From Stentor coeruleus (Eukaryota; Ciliophora; Heterotrichea; Heterotrichida; Stentoridae): a stretch of DNA of 64,000 nt. The stretch spans positions 22,991-86,990 of the forward strand of contig MPUH01000188.1 in NCBI GenBank assembly GCA_001970955.1. The letters run 5' to 3'. Shown here piece after piece: positions 11,342-19,800 of the stretch. Under the pieces are notes generated by a model, which saw nothing but the letters and a program-made list of their open reading frames with translations, did no database searches and was not told where the DNA came from. Position numbers and translations under genes: made by a program. Position 1 is the stretch's first letter. Every line of letters begins with the position of its first letter.

Positions 11342-11968
11342 ATGGAACGAGACCCAAGTGCACGCTTTGACAACAAAGCAAGAGACTACAAAGATCTACA
11401 AGATTTCATGAAGAAAATCATTAAAACCGAAGAAAGCATAATCCAAACGCGAACCAACTTCAAAAAAAAGTGGATGGAAATCGCTAACATTGAAAACAAC
11501 CAGGATTTATCTAGAGGATTAACAAGTTACTCTAAAGCTCTTGACGAAATCGAAAGAACCCATCGTGAAACCCTCTTAATAATGAAAACAAACGCATTAG
11601 AAAGCTTAAAAAAATACCCAGAAAGACTCAAAGAGCAAAGAAGGTCTTTAAGTGCCTGTAGCAAAGCTCAAAAAGATTACGAAGAAAGTGAAGCTCGTCT
11701 TAAAAGGCTCCAAAGCACAAAAGACCAAAGAAAAGTTGATCAAAAAGAACTTGAAGGCGCAGTAACATCCAAAGAAGAGAAAAAAAAAATCCTGGCGGCT
11801 AAACAGGAAAGTACTGAAAAAATTATAGAAGACCGTAACAAAGCTCATTGTGAAGATGTGAAAAATCTAATTTTACTATTGACACATAGTAAATTAAGCT
11901 TACATGCTGATTCTTTACAAGTATACACTGAAGCATTTCAAGAGATTTTAAAAATTAAAGATCAGTAA
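11342..11968 (+). CDS. CIBAR/FAM92-family BAR-domain protein
   Basis: A 208-residue, almost entirely helical, charged protein. Its layout matches the FAM92 (CIBAR1/2) family of BAR-like proteins. It opens with three long helices. A middle segment QDLSRGLTSYSKALDEIE corresponds to the family's NLKQGLKNFADEFAKLQD. A LKKYPERLKEQRRSL region follows, and the C-terminal end LHADSLQVYTEAFQEILKI matches the family's HGKALEVYTAAYQNIQNI. The length is normal. CIBAR proteins sit at the ciliary base and shape the membrane at the transition zone with FAM/CBY partners; a similar job under the ciliary rows of a ciliate is inference. Its stop is only 9 nt from the stop of the convergent DHHC gene. Confidence 0.8.
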   Translation: MERDPSARFDNKARDYKDLQDFMKKIIKTEESIIQTRTNFKKKWMEIANIENNQDLSRGLTSYSKALDEIERTHRETLLIMKTNALESLKKYPERLKEQRRSLSACSKAQKDYEESEARLKRLQSTKDQRKVDQKELEGAVTSKEEKKKILAAKQESTEKIIEDRNKAHCEDVKNLILLLTHSKLSLHADSLQVYTEAFQEILKIKDQ

Positions 11969-11977
11969 ATGATTAAG

Positions 11978-12766
11978 TTATATTTCAGCAATAATCACAT
12001 GGCTATCTGAGGTTTTATTAATTCTAATAGGTAAAAACCATAAAGGGCTGAATTTTCCCCCGAATGTTTCTTGTAAATTAGTTATTAAGGAACGGTTTTC
12101 TATAGGAGTTTTTTTTAAAAGGTCGATTGTTGAGATGTTGTACCGGATATAAGAGATTTGCTCTTCAAGAACTTTGAGGATGAATAAAAAGAAACCTAAG
12201 ATACTAATAGAAGATGGGATTCCAAGAGAGAGGTCGATATAATTTTCGTAATTAGATGATGAACAGATACTTGAGGATTTGTATCTACCACAAACACCTA
12301 TACGTACAAGAAGGAGGGAGAAAGAGAAGGTCATGCCAATAAGAGAATAGACTAAAAATAGGACAAAATGCTTCTGTGTGTAAAACCCTACACAATTATT
12401 TATCCATCTGCAGTGGTGATCCATTTTAGATATACAACGTTGGCATTTTGAACAGTGATGAGTGCGTAAATTCTTTATACATTTACATCTTAAACATACT
12501 TGTGTTGAAATTTTTGAATCAGGGTTGGAAATTTCAAATGAGTTTAAAGGAAGAGATCCAGGGTCTGTGAGCATAGATTGCAAGTGGCTTGTAAAAACAA
12601 GAACAGCTATAAAAAGATATAAAGCTAAACAGGGACCAAAATATAGAAAATTTGCTCTTGATAATGGGATTATAGCTGCTTTTATTACTGATCCGATAAT
12701 AAAGAGCATCATTAGGTAAACGGCTGATACTCTTTTTATTCCTTCAGAATCTTTAATGAACCACAT
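11978..12766 (-). CDS. DHHC-type protein S-palmitoyltransferase
   Basis: A 262-residue protein with four predicted membrane helices and the diagnostic Cys-rich DHHC domain between helices 2 and 3. Residues 91-126 contain CLRCKCIKNL, HHCSKCQRC and the catalytic DHHC at 116-119, followed by RWINNCVG. A DPG motif at 68-70 (TDPG) precedes it, as in the family. The enzyme transfers palmitate to cysteines of membrane-associated proteins, on the Golgi, endomembranes or plasma membrane. Several genes in this window encode N termini or Cys clusters that could be substrates, but no direct link is visible. Start at the first ATG; it is the only start that includes the first helix. Confidence 0.95.
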   Translation of the reverse strand: MWFIKDSEGIKRVSAVYLMMLFIIGSVIKAAIIPLSRANFLYFGPCLALYLFIAVLVFTSHLQSMLTDPGSLPLNSFEISNPDSKISTQVCLRCKCIKNLRTHHCSKCQRCISKMDHHCRWINNCVGFYTQKHFVLFLVYSLIGMTFSFSLLLVRIGVCGRYKSSSICSSSNYENYIDLSLGIPSSISILGFFLFILKVLEEQISYIRYNISTIDLLKKTPIENRSLITNLQETFGGKFSPLWFLPIRINKTSDSHVIIAEI

Positions 12767-13239
12767 TTAATTATTATAAATTTGAGAATTTTTTAATCTA
12801 TATTTATGTTTGGAATATATGCTATTTTTTTTCTTATTAGAAATGATTGTAAGTTTTTGAGAAGATTTAATTGTTATGGTATTAAATGTTTTGATGTAAA
12901 AGGTAATAAGAATTTTTAGTTATAGAGAATATGGATGAAGCGTTTTTTTGGTTTTTATGAATAAGTTAATTTAAGATGAGTTTAATTTTTGTAGTAAAAT
13001 TATCAACTTTGTATTGGAAACTTTTAGTTTTAAAAGCTGAAAATCCTTTCAAATTTTATACCCTGCTCAGCCTTTTCTATAATCAAAATCTCAATAATAT
13101 AATAAAATTATCCCAATTACTATTTATATAAAACCAACAAAAATTGAATTATTTTTAACTTTAAACAATTAAAGCATTATAATTCCCAACATCAATAATC
13201 TTATTATCCAATCACAAGCTTAGCCAGTTTTTATAATAA
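12767..13239. other. Divergent intergenic region with a sharp strand-skew switch
   Basis: Spacer between the divergent DHHC and 13240 genes. The left part is G-rich and nearly C-free on the + strand (12901-12960: 14 G, 1 C by eye). The right part is C-rich and nearly G-free (13081-13140: 0 G, 10 C). The change is near 13030. No gene seen. Confidence 0.65.
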
Positions 13240-13689
13240 ATGTATCAAAATTTTGGCAAATATCCGATTCCTCGTCCACATAAACAAGAAATTATAGACA
13301 CTCGTCCTCAAATCAACCTTCCAAGAAAACTCTCATATTCATTATCAACCAAAGCTCTAAACAACATCCGAACCCGAGCTTTACCAAGTCGAGAAACCCA
13401 TTTTAACAGCGTCACTCAAATTAAACAAGCTCCACAAAAGCGCACAATCATCTTATCAAATCCTAACATAAAAATCATCTTCAAAAAACTAGCTCAAGCC
13501 CGTAATCCAAGCAAACCCAAAGGTGAGTCATCATTTTTTTATGCTAACATAATCTTACCCAAAAAAAAGCTCCCAGACCTTTACTCTAAAGGTTTCTACA
13601 TCGGTAGTGAAAAGTACTCAGATGAAAACTCCAAGCATTCCGCATCAAAATCCTTAAGTTTTATAAACACTTACTACAAATCTCACTAG
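13240..13689 (+). CDS. Small basic hypothetical protein
   Basis: I do not recognise this 149-residue protein. It is basic and Pro/Ser/Lys-rich, without a signal peptide or membrane segment, and looks partly disordered (many RPH, RPQ, PRK, PSR motifs). It is kept as a gene because the frame is long, begins right after a C-rich, G-free upstream stretch typical of starts here, and uses codons like its neighbours. Its TAG stop is followed after three codons by the ATG of the calpain-like gene in the same reading frame. So it could also be an N-terminal extension reached by stop-codon readthrough. No intron with GT...AG can remove that TAG. Confidence 0.55.
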   Translation: MYQNFGKYPIPRPHKQEIIDTRPQINLPRKLSYSLSTKALNNIRTRALPSRETHFNSVTQIKQAPQKRTIILSNPNIKIIFKKLAQARNPSKPKGESSFFYANIILPKKKLPDLYSKGFYIGSEKYSDENSKHSASKSLSFINTYYKSH

Positions 13690-13698
13690 AAATATAAT

Positions 13699-16155
13699 AT
13701 GGCTGATAAGAGTGTTATAACAAAAAAGGAACTCAACCCAGGGATTATCCTTCACAAAATCGTCATCCCCGCATCCGAAGAAGGTGTTGAATGTATCTAC
13801 GAGTTCAGACTTGAGCTCCAAAGACTTAACACAATTGAATTTACAGTAGATTTCACAGGTTCTAAAAATGTAATCTTAGAAGATGGAGCCGGGCTTGTGA
13901 AAACCACAATAATCCAAGCATTTGAAACTCAAACTGTAGGTGTATTAAGGATGACAAAACACTGGATGTTAAAAAGTAAATTCCGTTTTATGATAAAATC
14001 AGCGCCAAGAACTTTGCAAGAACAGTATTTAAAAAAAGAATTACAAGAAATAATCCAAAAAACAGAAAAAGCTCGAATTGTATTTGGTCGATTACCAATA
14101 AGTTTATGCAGTTTAGTAGAAATTGAAAACATAATCCTAAACCAGAAAATCGAGTTTATCGACACAGAATTTCCCCCTTTGGATTCTTCGATATTTAAAG
14201 AACTTAATAAAGACCCTTTTGATCAGTTACTTCATTGGCGAAGACCACATGAGTTTTTAAGAGTAGATTATGCAGAAGGACTTAAAGACCCTTGTGTTTT
14301 TAGTGAAGATATACAACCAACTAATATCCATCAAGGTCAATTAGGAGATACTTGGTTTATCAGTGCAGTAGCTTGTTTAACAGAACGTCCAGGATTAATA
14401 GAAAGATTGTTTATAACTAAAGATATAAACAAATCAGGAGTTTATAGGGTCAAAATATGTAAAAATGGTGAATGGCTCAGTGTTACTGTTGATGACTTTT
14501 TCCCTTGTTATCCAATGGGTGTTCCTGTTTTTACTAGAAATGAATCTAATGAAATATGGATTTTAATACTTGAAAAAGTTTATGCTAAAGTACACGGGAA
14601 TTATTATATGCTTAAAGGTGGGAATGTCTCTGAAGGGCTTATTGACTTAACTGGTTGTCCAACTTTATCTTATAATTTTAAAGATGAAAATATTAAAAAA
14701 GATATTGAAAAAGGGATAATGTGGTTAAATATAAAAGATCATTTTGATGATGGATATTTAATATGTGCTAGTACTACTGGAGATGAAAGATGGGGTGATG
14801 TTAATTATATGGAAAGTTTAACTGCTGGGTTAATACCTGGACATGGTTATGCTTTGATTAATTATAAGGAATTTGCTGGGAATAAATTGATAAATTTAAG
14901 AAACCCTTGGGGAAAACTTGATTGGACTGGGGATTGGAGTGCGGGAAGTTCATTGTGGACACCTGAGATGAAAAGGTATGTGAATCCAAGTTTTGATGAG
15001 GAGGATGCGAATTTCTGGATGGGATTTGAGGATTTTGTTAAGAATTTTGAAGCTTTGCATGTTTGTAGGGTTAAAAACTGGGATGAAGTTAGGATTAAAG
15101 GGAAGTTTATTAGGGTACAAGATGTTGAGGACCAAACTTTAGAAGTTGTTGTGTCGAAATGGTTTTATTCTATAGACTTACCTGAAAGAGTTAGACTTTT
15201 TATTGGGGTTCATCAAGAAGATGAGCGACAAGTTGGAGTTTCGACGAAAAGACAGTATTTGGATATTGGTATTGTTGTGTTAAAAAGGCTTAATGATGGT
15301 ACAATAACTGTTATTGGTAAAAAAGATTTTTCAATTAATAGAGAATGTGAGTTGGAGATTGTGCTAGACCCAGGAAGCTATATTGTTTTACCTAAAACTT
15401 CAGGGTGTTTGCTTAGAAGACCAGAAGATGCACCTATGGAAAGAACTAAACTTTTAACTTCTAAAGGAGAATTAACGGATATAGCTGAAAGTACTATTCA
15501 GGATATATTTAGGAAGTTTGATATGCTTCTTAATAGAGAATTATCTTATACGGAATTTAAAGGATTTTATGAGTGTATAAATAGGTCACTTACTGAGATT
15601 GAATATAAACAAAAAGTCTTGAAAAGGTACTGCAGTACTGAAAATGGGTTATCTCTTAAAGGTTTCAAGGACTTTTTTGTCGATAACATAAAATCTTTAG
15701 GTGAAGAAGCAATATGGGGATGGTTAGATAGTTTAGGATATGATCGTGAACTCTACTCTGTACGTTCACGTTGTTTTATTCTAACATTTCATAGCGAAAC
15801 AGAAATCTCTATAACAGTACGAGACGCAATTCAAACTGATCTTGATGCTAGGACTAATGTTCAATTTATAGAAAAATATGGCAAAGAACTTGAAAGTAAA
15901 AATGGAGTCAAGTGTTTTTATTATTTTTCTAGTAAAACTCATTGTTATTCTTATGGTATTTATAATGAACTACCTCAAGCTATTGAAGCTACTTTAGATT
16001 GTAGTGGATCATCTAGTATGATATATAGTAGCAAATATCCTGTTGTTAAAAAACGTGTTGAACCTGGGCAAATGGAATTTATTATGCATGCTATGGCAAT
16101 ACCAAAAGTAGATAATTATGTTCGCACAGCAAAATGCACTTGGCATGTTGTTTAA
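13699..16155 (+). CDS. Calpain-like protein lacking the catalytic cysteine
   Basis: An 818-residue protein. Residues about 150-460 form a calpain CysPc domain. The active-site segment reads GQLGDTWFISAVACLTERPG, so Thr218 stands where calpains have Cys (GDCWF). His382 (PGHGYAL) and Asn402 (LRNPWG) are kept. It should therefore be proteolytically inactive. After it come calpain C2-like beta domains (residues about 460-590), an EF-hand-like region with poor Ca2+ loops (about 600-680, IQDIFRKFDMLLNRELSYTE) and a further beta-rich domain. The N-terminal 130 residues look like another C2-like module. Inactive calpain-like proteins are common in protists, often cortical or cytoskeletal, probably as scaffolds. 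The codon is ACT, two changes from TGT, so a single read error is unlikely. Confidence 0.9.
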   Translation: MADKSVITKKELNPGIILHKIVIPASEEGVECIYEFRLELQRLNTIEFTVDFTGSKNVILEDGAGLVKTTIIQAFETQTVGVLRMTKHWMLKSKFRFMIKSAPRTLQEQYLKKELQEIIQKTEKARIVFGRLPISLCSLVEIENIILNQKIEFIDTEFPPLDSSIFKELNKDPFDQLLHWRRPHEFLRVDYAEGLKDPCVFSEDIQPTNIHQGQLGDTWFISAVACLTERPGLIERLFITKDINKSGVYRVKICKNGEWLSVTVDDFFPCYPMGVPVFTRNESNEIWILILEKVYAKVHGNYYMLKGGNVSEGLIDLTGCPTLSYNFKDENIKKDIEKGIMWLNIKDHFDDGYLICASTTGDERWGDVNYMESLTAGLIPGHGYALINYKEFAGNKLINLRNPWGKLDWTGDWSAGSSLWTPEMKRYVNPSFDEEDANFWMGFEDFVKNFEALHVCRVKNWDEVRIKGKFIRVQDVEDQTLEVVVSKWFYSIDLPERVRLFIGVHQEDERQVGVSTKRQYLDIGIVVLKRLNDGTITVIGKKDFSINRECELEIVLDPGSYIVLPKTSGCLLRRPEDAPMERTKLLTSKGELTDIAESTIQDIFRKFDMLLNRELSYTEFKGFYECINRSLTEIEYKQKVLKRYCSTENGLSLKGFKDFFVDNIKSLGEEAIWGWLDSLGYDRELYSVRSRCFILTFHSETEISITVRDAIQTDLDARTNVQFIEKYGKELESKNGVKCFYYFSSKTHCYSYGIYNELPQAIEATLDCSGSSSMIYSSKYPVVKKRVEPGQMEFIMHAMAIPKVDNYVRTAKCTWHVV

Positions 16156-16214
16156 GATAAAAAGTTTATGAATACAATATTAATTGACTCTTAAAAGACT
16201 TCTATTAATAAAAT

Positions 16215-16860
16215 TTACCAGCTTGAGTTTGTCCCATCTCCTCCCCATGCTGAACTTCCAGAGTTTCCTGAGTTTCCAGTGTTTCCTGAGTTTCCAGAGT
16301 CTCCCCATCCACTACCAGAGTTTTTATTCTCGCTCGCTGGAGCTCCCCATGAATTATTACTATCAGGTGGGGGATTATTACTAGGTGCACCCCAACTATC
16401 TCCTCCACTAGGTTTAGAAGTTCCAGAATCTCCCCAAGTACTACTACCTGCTCCACCTCCAGTGCTAGTATTTGCAGAATCTCCCCATCCACCTCCACCA
16501 GATCCTCCTCCACTACTATTATTTGCAGAATCTCCCCATCCTCCACCAGATCCTCCTCCACTGTTAGTATTTCCAGAGTCACCCCATCCACCACCACCAC
16601 CATTACTACTAGTATTCCCAGAATCACCCCATCCTCCACCAGATCCTCCTCCACCACTATTATTCCCAGAATCACCCCATCCACCTCCACCACCACCACC
16701 ATTACTATTCCCAGAATCACCCCATCCACCACCACCACTTGAATTTCCAGAATCACCCCATCCACCACCTCCACTTGAATTCCCAGAATCATTCCACCCA
16801 CCTCCTCCTCCTCCTCCAGAATCATCATTTCCACTTTCCCTTCTTCCACCTCTTCCTCGT
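16215..16860 (-). repeat. Gly-Trp (GGWGDSGN) coding repeats at the Spt6 C terminus
   Basis: Imperfect tandem coding repeats of roughly 13-22 codons, each with one Trp in a GWGDSGN or SWGAP context and a Gly/Ser/Asn linker of varying length. Fourteen Trp residues are present from about residue 1530 to the final residue. The opposite strand reads as a Pro-rich open frame, which is a shadow. Confidence 0.9.
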
Positions 16861-19800
16861 CCTCTTGGCCTTCTTGCCCTTGCATTTTCATCAGGAGGAT
16901 TAGGGCATTCTTTCGACATATGTCCACTTTGTCCACAATTAAAACATGATCGACCACCTCCAGAACCTTTATCAGCTTGAGGATTAGGGCATTCTCTTGA
17001 CATATGCCCAGTTTGTCCACATTTAAAACATGCTCGATCACCTCCTGAACTTTTTTCAGTTGAAGGATTTGGACATTCTCTTGACATATGTCCACTTTGT
17101 CCACATTTAAAACAAGCACGACCACCACTAGGTTTTTCACTTGTACAATCTTTAGCCATATGTCCATCTTCACCACATTTTCTACATCCACGACCTCCTC
17201 TTCCACCTCTTCCTCTTGCAGGTTTTTCTGTTTCTTCACCCCAGTTAGTTTCTGGTACTGGTGCAGTTGCTTTCCAAGCACTTGTTTCACCCCAATTACT
17301 ATTAGTATTTGCTGTTTCACCCCATGATGCACTTTCATTTGCTGGAGCTTTAGTTTCTTCAGTTTGTGGAGCAGGTGTTTTATCACCCCAACTATCATAG
17401 TTACGAGACATTTCCCAATCATCAGCTCTAGGGGTTTTTGCTATATCTTTTCCTCCACTCCATTCTTGAAAACCTATATGAGGAGTTCGATTATAAGGTG
17501 TAGATTCAGGAAGATTATGCATTGTTGCAGGCTTAGTGTTTTCATCATTGAAAGTTTCTTCTTTAGTTTCTTCAGTTGGAGCTTTACCTGGGATACAAAG
17601 GTGGTTACTTGTATCTATGACAGGAGGTTTAGATCTTGTTAGTTGGCTTTTATAAGTCCTATCCGCATAATGTCTTTTAAACCAACTTATAAGAAAATTT
17701 ATATTCGGATGATATGCTTCATGGAAAAAAAATCCTTTAGGCTTGACTTTAATAAACTCTGTAATAACTTCTTCTTTAGGCATATAATACAATACTAAAT
17801 ACTGAGGATATTCAGGCCTAATCGTAAAATAATAAGGTATCGATGATGGCCTTGCTCTTTTTTCTTGCACAAGCAAATTCTCAATAAGTTTCGCCCCTCC
17901 TGAAATTGAGTCTTTAAATTTAGGGTGTATCACAGCTTCTTTAGTAAGTTTTTCACAAGGACCAATATACCTATCAATAATTTCTTGTAAAGAATCAAAA
18001 ACATCAGTAGAAATCCTAAACTTAACACCAAGCATATTAATTGCAGGTTTTCCTTCTTCAATAACATCCAAATGACTATAAATAAAATCATAAAACTTCC
18101 AAGTACAAGTCAAATGGTCCTGCCCACGACTTGAAGGTCTAAAAATGCATTCTCCAATATCTTTATTAAAAAGTTCTTCACATGCAGTCCTTAAGCCAAT
18201 GTTTTTAAATTTTGGATGATTGACAACCCTTGGGACATATTTTTGCCCAGTTTTATATTCATCTTCCATTACAGCTTTTTCAATCCAGTCCGCATCTTCC
18301 ATAACAAAAGCATCATCTAAGGCTAATTGAATAAATTTCCCATGGTTTATGATATCATCAGCTAAAAGGCTTAGTTTGATTTTAAAAAACACATCTTTGT
18401 TTTGAGTTTTAGCTGATATTTCTATAACCCTAGCTGTGAGGACTTCGCCTTTGACAAATTTTTCCCCTTCTTTTTTTTCCATACGTTTTTCTGGGACCAT
18501 TTTTGTGTCAATTAACGCTTCAATACCACTTTCTAATCGGCATTTAATAAGAAGTTTTGCTTCATCATAAAGAATTACACAAGCTTGTACAAGACTACCT
18601 TTTTTTAAAGTGTTTCTTGTTTCTCCTGTTGTCAGATATAAAAGTTCTTCAGCTGGAATATCATTATAACGTTTTTCTGGAAGGAAAAATGGTGATGTTA
18701 ATTCAGCGACTATGCTTTCAAGAACTTCTTTTATGTTCATCCCAGTTTTTGCCATATGGATTTCTGCATATTTGTCTAGATCTAAATCATGCATTTTTTG
18801 TGGTCGGCTCATAACTTCTTGTATAAGATTATCATCTCTAATATGTGTATCTGAAAAAACACTTCTTGCTATAACTTTAGCTAGTTCATAAGACTCTGGA
18901 TGAATTCTTGTACTGTCTAAAGGATCACTTTCACGTTCTTCAAATGGGATTTTTAGAAACCCTGCTGCATTTTCATATACTCTTATTCCTAAAAGACGTT
19001 TTCCTACTAGTTGAGCACGCATTGTTAATTTACCTCCTGATTTTTGCTTTAGACTCTCGCTTAGACCATGTGCTTTTACTGGACCTAATCCTGGGATAAA
19101 ATATAGAAGAACTGAGAGATGATCACGTTGAATAACATCGTTTATAGCTACACCTGATGAAGAAATATAGTCTAAGGCAACTATTTCAATTGCTGAAAGA
19201 TAGGTTGATTCATTTAGAAGAGATTGTAATGGGTGCAAGTTGAGGTATTTAATTTGTAATTCGTTAGGGTCTGCTCCTAAGCTTAACGTTTCTGCACAAG
19301 CATTTTGAAGCATCCTAGCAGTAGAAATTGCCATCCTCACCAGTATCTTACAATCAGTAAACATCCTTTTCGACCTTTGCGAACTTGCAAAAAGTTTAGG
19401 AACTTGTGGATCCATCATATAAACCGGTATTAAATTTCTCAATAATCCACTCATATCAACTTCAAAATCCAAATCAGTCTCATTAAAATTATCCATCTGC
19501 AAATTCTCAACTAATTGCATAACATTTTTCCTTAACACCAAAGCTTGTAAAGAATTCGCAGCAATGACAATTGAATCAGGCTGATGTTGTAACAATATTT
19601 TCGATAATGCTGATTTATCTTTACCCCATCTAGCTTTATCAGCATCATGAGCCCCTTCAGTTTTCCTAATAGTTAATGTATTAAAAGTAGCAACTTCAAC
19701 AACTTCCCCAAAACTATTAACCAAAGCTAAATAACTATTTCCATACATCTGAGTATCAGGGTCAGTGACAAAAGCCATGATTTTCCCATTATCTTTTTTA

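Noticed and set aside
16279-16980. Plus-strand Pro-rich frame of 233 codons
   Set aside because: Exact antisense of the Gly/Trp repeats; composition explained by the repeat, no independent start context.
16205-17422. Long minus-strand frame rich in Val, Glu and Leu overlapping the Spt6 3' end
   Set aside because: Out-of-frame shadow of the repetitive GW coding region; the overlapping Spt6 frame is a recognised protein.
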